This document shows, piece by piece, positions 1 to 11,001 of a DNA stretch of 32,500 nucleotides. This stretch comes from Bigelowiella natans CCMP2755 (taxonomy: Eukaryota; Cercozoa; Chlorarachniophyceae). Position numbers and translations under genes: made by a program. The notes under the pieces were generated by a model. That model was given only the letters and a program-made list of their open reading frames with translations. It did no database searches and had not been told where the DNA came from. The DNA is taken from NCBI GenBank assembly GCA_000320545.1, contig ADNK01000505.1, positions 5,001 through 37,500 of the forward strand, given 5' to 3'. Each line of letters opens with the position of its first letter. Positions within the stretch are counted from its first letter, which is position 1.

Positions 1-458
1 AATTACTTACATCATGTGTACGTACTCGCGTGCATGTGACATTGTCTAGACTAATAGACTATGATGCGAGGAGCCTCGTACGTACATACGTAGGGCCAGC
101 TAGCTATAGCTAGCCAGCCGGCGCGTTGATTTGCATTTGCGATGATGTTGTGTATGCCTGTCTAGCTAGGTAGCAAGCAAATGCATTCTTAAGCATTCCC
201 CTTGTAAGAGCTCTAGAGCTAGTGCGAGTAGCAAGGTATTTGTATTGTGCCGCGTGTGCAGTGGATGATGAGCTGAGTCACCGCAGCTATGTTCGTATGT
301 AAACAGTACGCATATTTATTTACATCGCTTGTTGATGTCTCACAAAACACATTCATTCGCACAAGCGAGCATCTGCATGTGATAACTCTAGACATTTCGA
401 CAGAAAGGCAACAAATGCATTCCCTTTTCTCGTAGTAGTCCTTGGTATTTAGAACTTT
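1..458. other. 3' flank of OSCP1, no gene seen
   Basis: This stretch lies downstream of the OSCP1 stop codon. No reading frame with coding character was found on either strand. It contains many short self-complementary words, including CGTACGTAC near 78 and AGCTAGCTATAGCTAGCC at about 99-117. In this it resembles the other convergent 3' gaps of the window. Confidence 0.5.
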
Positions 459-2224
459 TCATCCATCCATAAGAGCCAGAAGGTCGTCGTCGTCGTCGTC
501 ATCAACTTCTCCAGCTGCCGTATCGATCTTCTCTAAATCTCCAATTTTAGATTGAAGTTTTTTTGTCCACGCATCTGAGTTTCCACCAAAGGATACTATC
601 TCTCCCTGTTCACCGACGACGTCCTTTGCATCACCCTGCCCACAACACATTGTCAAGGGCTTTATTTTAAACAGACGAATCATCATCATATGACCTTCGA
701 CCCAACAACTTCTGACGGAGCAAAAAGGTTTTTAAGTGTGAAGTTATCCTTTGTGGTAGAAGGCTTCGAGCCAGTCAATAAATTTGCTAGGGCGTTGAGC
801 TCAGCTTTTGCTGCTTCCGCAGATGCCGCATCAATCTATCGAGATAATAGTGAATGAAGAAGCTCAATGGAATAATCCAATCACATTTTTTGAAAAGCTA
901 GCTGAGCAAAACCTTGGCTTCTTTAGCATTTGCCATCAGTCCTGCTGATGCCGTAAGTCTAGCTTTTGTAACATAATCAGCACGATCTTTTGCACCTTTT
1001 TTGGCTCGATCCATCGACTCTTTTGCACTAATTTTAGCATACCATACATTGATACCATGGGTAACAAAGCATGATGATGACAACGGTCTTGTGCCAACAG
1101 CATTTTTTGGTTTCAAAGTGATTGAGAGTCCGTCTTTACCCCTGAGAAGATAGTGACGATAGACACACGGCGACGACGACGACGATTTAGACAGTTGCTT
1201 ATTTGGATTTAATCTTCAATCAACCTGACTGTTCCTGGGGATGAGCAACCCGGAAAATCTCCTTCGTGAGTCATTACGAAGTCACCGTTATTTGATTGTA
1301 TCCCGAGTTTCAAAAATGTAGAAATCTTAACTTTCCAATCCTTATCATAAACAAAGACTTAGTAAACGTCCAAGTATTAAGATTTCATGTAGTTTGTTCC
1401 ACCTGGAAGTACGTGAGGATTACTTTGCGGATTTGATTCCATTCGATGTTGCTCAAAGGAGCATATGCTGCCATGACTTTACTTCTTGCACTTTTCACTA
1501 ATTTGCCTGTGAAAAAACATGGCTCAAATGAGACCATAGAATGGCAAAAAGTACGTAGTCATACATGCTTCATTGGCCCCATCGAGCAGGTCTTCGATGC
1601 CGTCCATATGGTTGCAGGTGACATCAAGTAGTTGGGAAGGGAGCTTCAAGCTCATGATTTGGTACTTGATCCCCATATTCATTAAATCGTGGAGCTAAGA
1701 TGACGTAGTGACAGATTATTTTTAGATTAATAACACTTTGGAGAGAACAGATCCTACCTTCCCCATGCTGCCCTCATTTAAACGCATGATGGAAGCGTGA
1801 GCCAATTCATGAAATACTTTTAACAGCTGCTTTTGTGTATACAGAACTTGAGGCTTAAATAATTCCTTCATGAATGTGGGGGAGAGCAGAGCGCAGGTCA
1901 CATCTGAGAGAACTGGTAAGAACAACAACATGTTTGTGATGAATACAATAATGCGGTCTGTTTCATGCTGGATATATACTATATAGTACAATAACATCAA
2001 CCTCTTTATGCATTGATCGTATCGTATCTATCTAACACAAAATGCACTTGTTGTTGAAGAACTTCATTCGCTAGTTTCACTACGCGCTTCCTCTAGTCTA
2101 CACCTTTCACAGCCTTTTCCCGCGGCACTTTTTGAGAATTTAGCCTTTGATTTAGAATATATATCATCTGCCCTCCTAGGTTGAGAATCAGAACAGGCAT
2201 CGCCTTGAGGCTAGCGGACACCAT
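459..2224 (-). CDS. OSCP1: OSCP1-like protein (organic solute carrier partner 1 / NOR1 family)
   Basis: Eight exons join with consistent phases into 387 codons plus stop: 2224-2104, 1903-1758, 1694-1565, 1506-1403, 1340-1225, 1141-913, 835-695 and 635-459. The length is close to animal OSCP1 (about 380-390 aa). Family signatures are seen in order: an N-terminus ending in VLILNLGGQMIYIL, then FMKELFKPQ, LAHASIMRLNEGSM, NHMDGIEDLL, VILTYFQDWKVKISTFL, and the diagnostic C-terminus DDLLALMDG. Introns are 58-200 nt. Donors keep GT but little else (GTGTAG, GTAGGA, GTATGA, GTGGAA, GTTGAT, GTTTTG, GTCATA). OSCP1 is a conserved cytoplasmic/ciliary protein of poorly defined biochemical role, found mainly in flagellated eukaryotes. 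The start codon is the only ATG preceding the conserved LNLGG block. The gene is divergent from the HSP20 gene, with about 550 bp between start codons. Confidence 0.93.
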
Positions 2225-2436
2225 AGTGTTACTACGTCCGCCCTGGATCGATTGGTCCAGACAATTCTTTATTAGATTTTGTGCATGCTCATTCTTTGCT
2301 TAAGGAAACTACGAAAAAGAGAAATAAATTTCGTTTGATTAAGACGACATGCTGATAAGACCATCAATGTTGCTAAATTGAGTCCTGTTACACCTTGAGA
2401 CGCTGAGATATTTTCTGAGATTCCCCCCCAAGAAGA

Positions 2437-2563
2437 ATGTGATGAGCTTTGGGAAAGTTCTTCAGCGGGAAATATCTAAAATATGTCAACTGATACCCAA
2501 GTTAAATGTGATCAGCTTCGGGAAATTTATTCAGCGGGAAATGTTTATAATATAATAACTGAT
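2437..2563 (+). repeat. Diverged 69-bp tandem duplication upstream of HSP20
   Basis: The segment starting ATGTGATGAGCTTTGGGAAA at 2437 recurs as ATGTGATCAGCTTCGGGAAA at 2506. The offset is exactly 69 bp (23 codons), and most of the following 58 bases match, including TTCAGCGGGAAAT. In one frame both copies read as similar peptides (CDELWESSSAGN and CDQLREIYSAGN), but the first copy is followed by a TAA stop. It may be a decayed coding repeat, a transcribed leader or a regulatory duplication; the sequence does not decide. Confidence 0.7.
2453..2463. promoter_or_regulatory. Heat-shock-element-like site
   Basis: GAAAGTTCTTC contains the inverted GAAnnTTC pair typical of heat-shock factor sites. 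It sits about 310 bp upstream of the HSP20 start, inside the first copy of the tandem duplication. The second copy has GAAATTTATTC, in which the central pair is broken. The placement is suggestive, but short GAA/TTC motifs also occur by chance. Confidence 0.35.
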
Positions 2564-2772
2564 GATAGCCAACAACAACAACAACAACATCAACAAAAAC
2601 AACAACAACAACAACTACAACAACTCAACAAGAATCAAGAGAAAAGGAGGACTTGCGTTCCTAGCACCTCTCTCTCTCCCTCTCCCTCTCTCTCACGCAC
2701 ATCTCAAGGAGAGAAGAGAAGAGGACTACCATACTACCCATAATAATAACAACAACAACAACAGCACTAGAT

Positions 2773-3762
2773 ATGGCGCAGAGACCCCGAGGGGTAGCAG
2801 CTAAGGGACTCTCCTTCTTCTCTTCCCCTTCGCCAGTTCTTCGCCCTGTCTCCTGCTCTAACCTCCTCTTCACCCTCTCCATTGTCATACTTGCGTTTAT
2901 TCAAATCAAGAAGCTTCCATTCAGCCCTGATCTCACGAGCAACAATGAAATTCACGGAAAATACACTAATTCTAAGTCGTTCTTGCGCAACCAGAAAAAC
3001 CATCACTTGAGCAATAATCTACTGCCGCGGCTTCGTGGTGGCCAAGGCAACAATATGTTTTTTGTTCACCCGGGTTCATCGCGCATGATCAACGCGTCAA
3101 TGTTTCCACCAATCGCAGATTTTTTAGATGGTTTAATCAGTGTGAGCCCAAACAGCACAGGGGGCATCGAAGAATTGATAGGTAGTAAGTTTCCTGATGT
3201 GCTAAATAAGTTGCGCACCGTCAATCTTACAACGGGAAACGACGTCAAGCCCAATGGTTTAGATTCTGCTCCTCGACCGAAACTGTCATCACATAAAAAA
3301 CTCAGCTCTCGATCGAAGAAATCAAAAATGGATTATTCTTCAGATCAACAGTCTTCGCGGAGAATAATACCCAAGAAGAAATCCTATCTGAAAAGTCGAG
3401 GAAAGGCGAATCTAATGGAAATTTATGTACGAAAGCCCATTCCATCGGACATCTATGAGTCAAAAGATTTGCTCTTGATTCGGTTGGACCTGCCAGGAGT
3501 TTCAAAAGATAGCCTTTCAGTCGAATGCATCAGAAATAACCTTGTCGTCACTGCTAAACGCAGAACCGCTGCACAGCCTCCTCCAGGAATAACACGTACC
3601 ACACATCATGATGAGGTGCAATCGGGGACCTACAAAAGAACGTTTGAGCTTCCTGAAGCTGCAGATGCAACCAAAATTACCGCTGAGTTCAAAGATGGGG
3701 AGCTTTACCTTAGAATGCCAAAAAAGAACTTGCAAAAGCCAATAAAAATAGCTATTCATTAG
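2773..3762 (+). CDS. Membrane- or plastid-targeted small heat-shock protein (HSP20/alpha-crystallin)
   Basis: This is an uninterrupted frame of 329 residues. The C-terminal part (about 219-319) is a complete alpha-crystallin domain: IRLDLPGVSKDSLSV, then NLVVTAKR, YKRTFELPE and GELYLRMPKK, followed by an I-x-I-type tail (IKI near 324). Such proteins bind unfolding clients in an ATP-independent manner. The N-terminal 210 residues are unusual for the family. They hold a hydrophobic segment (about 31-45) that could be a signal peptide or anchor, an LRGG motif at 87-90, and a long basic Ser/Lys-rich stretch. The leader implies entry into the ER or a secondary plastid rather than the cytosol (inference). 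The first in-frame ATG is used as start. Lack of introns sets it apart from its neighbours, as is common for stress genes. A short hairpin, CCTAC-TGCT-GTAGG, follows the stop codon. Confidence 0.9.
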   Translation: MAQRPRGVAAKGLSFFSSPSPVLRPVSCSNLLFTLSIVILAFIQIKKLPFSPDLTSNNEIHGKYTNSKSFLRNQKNHHLSNNLLPRLRGGQGNNMFFVHPGSSRMINASMFPPIADFLDGLISVSPNSTGGIEELIGSKFPDVLNKLRTVNLTTGNDVKPNGLDSAPRPKLSSHKKLSSRSKKSKMDYSSDQQSSRRIIPKKKSYLKSRGKANLMEIYVRKPIPSDIYESKDLLLIRLDLPGVSKDSLSVECIRNNLVVTAKRRTAAQPPPGITRTTHHDEVQSGTYKRTFELPEAADATKITAEFKDGELYLRMPKKNLQKPIKIAIH

Positions 3763-5248
3763 CCTACTGCTGTAGGTTACCAACTATGTGTTAACGATAT
3801 CTTGTCATGATGTGCATTTGTTTATACGTACATGTATTATCCAGCATGCATACATTTTAGGGTGCATTTACATTTGCATGTGTCAATTTCATTACATCTA
3901 GATAGATCCAGAAGTGTACATTGTGAAACTCTCAAAATTCGGGCTGTGCATCGAACGAATCATCTGCACACCCTGCAGTTCGCGATACGATCCTGATGCA
4001 TCTAATCTAGGCATGGTCATGAATGAGAACTAGTGTGGTCTAATCTAGATGGCGTTGTCGCGCACGCCCATCCCTGCTAGCCTGTTAGATAGGCATATAT
4101 GCCACGCTTTGTCATCATTACTTATGTAATTCACTGTAACATTTAACTGTATTGAAGTGCTGCATGCGGCTAGCTAGCTAGCCTCTTCATTTCATGTTAC
4201 TCTAGTACTCATCACGATAGCCAGCCCGTGTGACACAGCTCATGATTTGATCACCTAGACCAACAAATGACTCAGCTGACGAGCAACATCAACAATGTGC
4301 AGATCACACATGCTCTACACACTCAGCACTGTGTTGTGCAAAAGAGATAATCTAGATAATGCTTAGATGCAAGTATGCATGGAATTCTCCACATGGCCTA
4401 TATACGTGTATACGTGATCACTGTGTCTCTGTTAAGCAGTCCTCATTTCAACATCTCTAGATCTCTAGATCTGCACATTCCATGACACACGGTAATACCA
4501 CGTACATCCACGCAATTGTGTGGCACACATCTAGATATGCTAACTAGCTAGCTAGCTAGTATGCCGTTGCATTGGCTACACGTGTACACGGATGGCCACC
4601 TTTTTTGTAAGATGGCAGATCTCGATCACATCGTAACATTGCTTCCTGTTATTCCTGAATAAATCTAGAAATACCCTGTATTTGCCCTGCACATACCCTT
4701 GCGCTGCGATGTGCCAAGCTGTGCACAGTTTTGTACGTATGCGATACCCAATGCACAACTGTTTGTTGCGCAATACGATACCGCGTATGGTGCTGTGTGT
4801 TTAGAGATTTGTTGCACGTTCTTTTCATATCAATCGAATACGTCTCCCAAATACAGTTGCATGCTCTTGCTTATTTACAATGCACGACGCAGAAAAAGGA
4901 CATCGTAGAGTGAGTCAGAACTTGAGGGTCATCATCACGAACGAGCTATCATGCGACGCTAACAGCGTTATTCCGCACCAGCTCAAACGGCAATTATCAA
5001 GCTAACTAAAATTGACATTGAACATTTTTGCTCAGCACGGCCCTCGCATTACATAATGGTATGTCTGTTACAATGTCCATGAAAAGAAAGCTTGCTCTTT
5101 TGATCTCCACCTAGAAGGAAATGTTATCAATTGGCGTTTAATTACATCAGAGAACCAATACAAAATATCATCGTCACAGAGTAGTAGTTATACAATATTA
5201 GAATTTGATGCCCACTCTCATCATCCTTAGCGTAATCATCACCATATA
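3763..5248. other. Convergent gap HSP20/P4H, rich in self-complementary words
   Basis: No coding exon was recognised here. The sequence carries many short palindromes: GCTAGCTAGCTAGC near 4170, CTAGCTAGCTAGCTAG near 4545, TCTAGATCTCTAGATC near 4456, and several GCATGC and TCTAGA words. Trinucleotide microsatellites, so common in the introns nearby, are absent. Both flanking genes end here, so 3' untranslated sequence and polyadenylation signals must lie within it. Confidence 0.5.
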
Positions 5249-5776
5249 TTACCATTCTGCAAAAATCCTAACGGGTGCAGTATCAAGATCTCCGTACACA
5301 TATGGCCACTCCACGACTTGCTCTTCGCGGGCAAACCCCATCCTTGCCAAAACAAGAATAAGCGTTTGCTGTTTTGATATTGAGAAATTCATACGTAGTC
5401 TCAACACACCTGAAGTTCTGGTTTAAAGTATATTTCTTCCCATATTTGACTTTAGTGCCAGCGTGATATGTTCTGTAGTCCTACATGAAGAAGAGACCAA
5501 AAAAGGTGAATAAAAGCTTCCCACAATTCACATAACAATCCAAAAAAGCAATCGATGACTGGGATCATTACCTTAATGAGAGTACCATCATACGCATTTG
5601 GCCATATGATGCAGTCACCTTTTCAAGGAAACAGCGTGTCGTGTGATTATACGATAATCCATCAATATATAAATAAGAAGACTGTAGTATGTAGTGGAAG
5701 GTAAGAACTACCCACCTTTGTCCGGCTTGATTTTTAATTTATTTAGAGCTGGAAATGCCGTGAAACCCTGATAGTG

Positions 5777-5809
<33 letters not shown>

Positions 5810-6575
5810 TCAAAGAAGTTGGCATGTTACCCCTTTTGTCTCGTCTTGACTTGTCAGATATGTTAAACTTGTCCAGGTACGAGGGCCTAGTGCCATCACA
5901 TATTATCATTGTAAGAACACATTATAACTATGCAATAGAATATCTCCTCAATGCAGTCAAATCTTCATTTCACCTTCTTCAAAGAGGAACTCAACCTAAT
6001 AGAATAACAAGAATAAGCTGCTGCTATGATTTGTGCGTCGTCATCTGCCATATCATTGCGACAACTATACCATCGTACCTGGTGATATGAGAAGTCATGA
6101 TGAGCAGCGAAGTGCTGGTGTCGGCCTGTTCCCTGGGTCCAAATGAATCATTGTCTGAATTATTTTGACACCACCTGATGTACTCGTGATCAGGGTGATA
6201 GATAATACCTGCAGATTGTAGGTCTCTTGATTTTTATGCGAAGTCTGCAAAATCTTAAAACACAATTCAAATCGATCATCACGTATAAATCGTCATCAGT
6301 GCGCCGTCGTTTTAATCGTCGTCATCTACCAACGCCAGCTTATCCCTTGCACTATGAAGAATATACTCGGCGTCCAATGGTTGCCATCTAAGTACGATAC
6401 GATATCATACGAATGCACCCACCACCATTATGTCTAACTCCTCCCTTACTTCTAACTTAGGCGGCGAGATAATGGTAACAACCTATCACTAGCCTGTGAT
6501 GGCGGTCTTTGGCCTCCGACTCGAGTATTTGAACGAAATTTTAAGTCAGTCTAAAAGTACCAGGAGAGAGAGAGG

Positions 6576-6614
<39 letters not shown>

Positions 6615-8281
6615 GATCTTACTAAGGCACAACGTTATTATTCTTTCTTGGAAAACACTACTACTATCTCCTACAATACAAAATGTTGATCGAAGCCGCA
6701 CCTTAGAGCCGTCCACCCCTCCAATGGCGTCATCGGAGTCAACTCCCAGCTGCCTACGTAAGAACGAATACAGTAGTAATTAATAATACTACGTGACTAG
6801 TGAATTATAGCAGCAAAGTATATTGATAGGTTCTCGAAAGGATGAGAGGTGAGCAAGATGGGAAAATGATGATATTTCCAGACATTCGGACCTTGCTCTT
6901 CTTATTAGAGAGTTTGCTTCCGCATGAGAAAGAAAATTTTTCACAAGTAAGATAGGAGGATCCTTCTCCTTCAAGACGTACGATGCATTCAAACCGGTTC
7001 TGCAGAAGAAGAAGAAGAAGAAGAAGAAGAAGATGAAGAAGAAGAGGGGCCACATGATAATAATCAGGAAAATATGTTTTAATCTTAAGACTGTTTTAAG
7101 CATCAAAATCTGTCAACCGCTGGAAGATCTGCTGGGGCGTGAGGATGCGTGGAACGCAATATCCAGACTGAGATCGATTATCATAAATAAGGCGATATTA
7201 GGGAATACTAATAACAAGATAATTAACATATCCAGAATGAGATTGATTATCATTGTGGAGGAGCATTAGGGTCGTCTTATCCCACAACTCTATAGCAGCA
7301 GCAATGTGGCAACAGCAGTATATATAGGTAGGCAGGCACCAACCCCAATGTTATGGAGTATTCCCTTTGAACCACAGAGAACGTCTGCATACCATTGTGC
7401 CTGATCAGAGAGTAGGAAACAGATATCAACGAAGGGATTCAACTTAAGATCAATAATTCTTTTTGTAGTAGCTAGCACAATTATTATTCAGTACCCGTTG
7501 ATGGAACTCTGATAGGCGATCCATTCCAAAGCTCATGTCATTGTATCTGAATTCATGATGATGGAAATTATGATAAAGGGCAGTTTAAGCCTAAATGATT
7601 GGAGACTGCTTATATAAGAAGTAGCAATACCCATAAATGAGCATATTGACCAACAGCCAGGAAAGGTGGGACTTGCAATACTTCATAATGCCTCCTGTTT
7701 TAATGTATCGCATAAGGGGAGAAGTAGGTTTCGACAACTTTTCATCTTCTTTATAGAATCATGGATTAATAAGAGAGGATACCTGTGAATACAGCAGTCA
7801 AGCCACCTAGGAATGCTATAATGAAGTAGTAGCCGTAGCCTCCACAGCAGCACCATGTGATCATGATGACGATGATGATGGGGATTAATGATCGATGAGC
7901 AGTGAAGCGGCGCGATGTGAGCAACTTGGCAAGAAAACTAAACGAAAAAAATCAAGGGATTTTCGACCTGCGACTACTACAAAAAGAGCGACATTTTGGG
8001 GATTTTGAGATGCGACAAGAATATTTCTTGTCTTAGCTATCAAGAAGGAACTACGAGAAGAAAGATGAATGATGACCGATGTCTGTGATGAAGGCGTATA
8101 CGATGAGGACGACGACGACAGCTCTTGTCCTTTTTCTCCTATGGTTGGGGCATATGTAGAAGTAGTAGTAGTTTCAGTGGTAGTAGCAGTAGTAATAGTA
8201 GTAGTAGTAGTAGTAGTAGTCCTAGAAAATAGTACATCATTTTTTCCCTTCGTTCTCTTCTTTTTCTTACCTCCTCATCAT
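5249..8281 (-). CDS. Membrane-anchored prolyl 4-hydroxylase (2-oxoglutarate/Fe(II) dioxygenase)
   Basis: Eighteen exons join in phase to 419 codons plus stop: 8281-8271, 8138-8055, 7937-7783, 7694-7631, 7546-7495, 7442-7344, 7167-7118, 6999-6892, 6753-6702, 6550-6483, 6387-6330, 6253-6175, 6125-6066, 5886-5831, 5767-5716, 5618-5572, 5480-5410 and 5342-5249. The catalytic fold is clear: PPILLVKNFLSHAEANSLI, the HxD motif in FAAHHDFSYH (iron ligands about H302 and D304), GGFTAFPALNKLKIKPDKGD, distal His in YRTYHAGTKV (about H371) and the 2-oxoglutarate lysine in GKKYTLNQ (about K381). The D-to-H (67) and H-to-K (10) spacings match collagen-type P4Hs. The N-terminus begins MMRRRKRTRAVVVVLIVYAF, a basic signal-anchor. 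A second long hydrophobic block (SLIPIIIVIMITWCC...FIIAFLGGLTAVF) follows, so it is probably ER/Golgi-resident. Exons 9-13 are the least certain, and one intron there would be only 49 nt. Confidence 0.87.
5777..5809. repeat. (ATC)n microsatellite in P4H intron
   Basis: Eleven ATC units lie within the intron between P4H exons 14 and 15, ending about 10 bases from the 3' splice site (read on the minus strand). Confidence 0.9.
6563..6612. repeat. (GA)n microsatellite forming a CT tract before a P4H 3' splice site
   Basis: On the gene's sense (minus) strand this is a run of about 25 CT units with a short C interruption. It ends 10-12 bases before the TTTTAG acceptor of exon 10. It could therefore serve as the polypyrimidine tract of that intron. 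Confidence 0.85.
7005..7046. repeat. (GAA)n microsatellite forming a CTT tract at a P4H 3' splice site
   Basis: On the minus (sense) strand, CTT repeats run directly into the TGCAG acceptor of P4H exon 8. This is the clearest case here of a microsatellite occupying the polypyrimidine-tract position. Confidence 0.9.
7159..7256 (-). repeat. 69-bp tandem duplication spanning a 3' splice site
   Basis: ATATCCAGACTGAGATCGATTATCAT at about 7159 recurs as ATATCCAGAATGAGATTGATTATCAT at 7228, offset 69 bp. On the sense strand the exon-proximal copy holds the acceptor ATCTCAG and the start of P4H exon 7. The upstream copy reads ATCTCAT, so it has lost the AG. Confidence 0.8.
8161..8220. repeat. (TAG/CTA)n microsatellite in P4H first intron
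   Basis: An imperfect AGT-unit run fills most of the intron between P4H exons 1 and 2. On the sense strand it is a CTA tract ending about 20 bases before the CCATAG acceptor. Confidence 0.85.
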
Positions 8282-8357
8282 GCTGTCTTGTGAGATCGAT
8301 CGAGAAGAAGTAGAGTGAAAAGAAGAAGGAGACCACGTGTTCGAATTCGGAATCGAA
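8282..8357. promoter_or_regulatory. Very short divergent promoter (P4H / SR-rich gene)
   Basis: Only 76 bp separate the proposed ATG of P4H (8281, minus) from that of the SR-rich gene (8358, plus). Both starts are inferred from open frames and splice-phase agreement. If they are right, the two core promoters must overlap or lie inside the opposite gene. An upstream untranslated exon for either gene is possible. Confidence 0.4.
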
Positions 8358-8793
8358 ATGGGCCAAGAAGACGGGGGGGTTAGCACAAAATCTAGGCAGA
8401 GCAACGGGGCAGTTGATGCTGCTGCTGCTGCTGCTGATGATGATGATGCCAATTTGCTGTTGGTCGATTGTGGGTCAGTTGTTGTGTGTTGCCTGCATTT
8501 GGATGAATGAAGGTAGTTGATGTTTCTACTGTAATTCCCCCCTCCCTCAGCGGTCTATCTCTAAGGACATTACTCTTCTCCAGGGAGCAAGAAAGGACCA
8601 CATTGTACTAACAAACAACTATTGTGTTGCTCATTTGTAGTATAACATAATACCCTACACAACGACGTCGAAACGCATTTATGTGTTAATAATGTTCTGT
8701 CTTCTAGAGGTGGCAGCGGCGGGATTGTGCGCACAGGAGCGTTGGAAGATGAGCAACCAGCTCATCGAGAGGTGATGATGATGTAGAAATTTC

Positions 8794-8841
<48 letters not shown>

Positions 8842-9787
8842 GAATGGCTGCACTCCTCCTTTCTCTACCCAGCATGATATTTTCATATTCTAAGAAGAGA
8901 ATGGTTACGTACACACTAGTAGTCCAATCATGATATATACTGCTAAAAGAGAGAACAATACTGAATCAACTGCTGATCGATTACAAGGATAATGATGATG
9001 GTGGTTATCATCATCATCATTGATCAAGCAGAGAATAATACCTGCTTGAGATTTATCTCCTCATACTAATTTATAAATGCCATAACTATTTTCGCCGCAG
9101 CAGCAGCAGCGGCAGCAGCATCATCGTAGATTTGACGACCGAGATGAGAGACACCGGCAGCCATCACGAAGAAGAAGAATAAGAAGAAAATCAGATGATA
9201 GAAAAAGGATGGTGATGATGACCAGCAGATCGTCGCGTAGTCGATCTACTCCGAAATATAGACGGCGAGATCAGAAGGATGATGAAATCAGCGATTACAG
9301 TAGAGAAAGAATCAGAGACCGGCGGAGGACGACGACGAAGATGAGGATGGGGAGGAGGAGGAGGAGGAGGAGGGTGAGAGAATACAGTGTTAGTGATGAT
9401 GCTGCAGTAGAGGGTGATCATGATGAGAATAACTCTTCATGGAATAAAAATGCGGTGAAGAAGAGCATCGACTATAATAAATATGATAACAAAGAAAGAA
9501 GGGGGAAAGAGAAAAAAGAGAGGAGGAGGAGGAGGAGGAGCAGAAGCAGCCAAAGGAGGAGGAGGAATGATGATCAAGAAGAACACACCAAGAAGATACC
9601 ACTACATCATCAAAAAGAGATGAAAACAGCGAAGGATGATGATATCAAAGAAGAAAGCAGTGGATTAGACAAATCTCCAAGTAGAATCATCATCTTTCTC
9701 ACATGACAACGATGCAAATATGCAGCAGATAGAGTAGTAGTATATATTTATACATATATATATATATATTCAGGCACACGCAATATA

Positions 9788-9829
<42 letters not shown>

Positions 9830-10824
9830 GACAAGCATGTTATATGTACTTTGATGGAGACATCTTCCTCCTCCTCCTCCTCCTCCTCCTCTTCCTTCTT
9901 GTGGCATATCAACAGCAGCAGCAGCTTATAGAAAAAGTAGTAGTAATGGTACTAATACGAAGACGAGAAGGCATCATCAGTCAGCATCAATGGGGGGGGG
10001 GCACATGACGCCCACCACCACCACCAGTAGCAGCAGCAGTCGTCTCCTTTGTCCACAAAAACAGCATCAACGGAAAGCGACTCAGGTACTCATGATCATC
10101 ATGCTACTACTACTACTACCACCACCACCACCACCATCGTCATCGTCATCATCATAGTAAACAAGATCACGTTGTGGTAATAATGATATACCTCACTCGA
10201 ATATTAACGGGAAGAACACTTCTATTAGAGGAGTAGTTAGGGTAGAAAGTACGTTACAGAGGAGGAGGAGGTGGTGGGATTGTTGTTGCAAACATATAAC
10301 TTGGCAGAACGAATCAAATTATGATGTTTCTAAGTTGATTTTCCTGCATCTGCATCTGCATCATCATCAATCATCATATTATATCAATATCATCAATATG
10401 CGTTTGAAACTATTCAAGCAGCAGGGATTGGATGGCAATGAGGCCCCCGATGTTATTAAAGCTGCTGCTGATACTGATGAGGATGATGATGATGATGATG
10501 GCCTACTGAGTGGTGAGAATCTCGACGAAAATAAGGTAAAGCTAATCACTTCTAAAAGTTTGATTCCATAGATCGTCTTTGTTTGTAATACTACCATACT
10601 TATTATTTGTCAGCACCTGAATAATCAGCATCATCATCATCATCATCATCATCATCATTATCTTCCTCTTTCTTTCTTTCTCAGATGCGACAACTTTCAA
10701 AGAAACTTGGTCTGCCAATGGGATTTAGAACAGGAAGTGAGCAGGTAGTAAGATGATAACCCCTCTTTCTCGTGGTAGCTAGAATTGTAGTAGCGTAGAA
10801 AGATGATGGTCATCACAATTTATG

Positions 10825-10861
<37 letters not shown>

Positions 10862-10959
10862 TCTCGCATATATGCACTCGCAAACAGGGAGAATAGAGGA
10901 GAGAGGGGAGAGAGAAAGAACTTTAAAAATATGCATCTACATTTTAGAGGGCCTACAAT

Positions 10960-11001
<42 letters not shown>

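Larger units (their letters stand above)
2225..2772. promoter_or_regulatory. Divergent promoter region between OSCP1 and HSP20
   Basis: These 548 bp separate two start codons that point away from each other, so both promoters must lie here or in untranslated exons. The region holds a diverged 69-bp tandem repeat (2437-2563), a GAAnnTTC heat-shock-element-like site, a CAA run near 2571-2625, and a CT-rich tract (about 2669-2697) shortly before the HSP20 start. No TATA box is convincing. Confidence 0.55.

Noticed and set aside
2483-2743. Short plus-strand frame starting MSTDTQVKCDQLREIY and running into polyGln
   Set aside because: Its length comes from the CAA run, it ends before the HSP20 start and it has no splice partner. 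It is kept only as part of the duplication finding.
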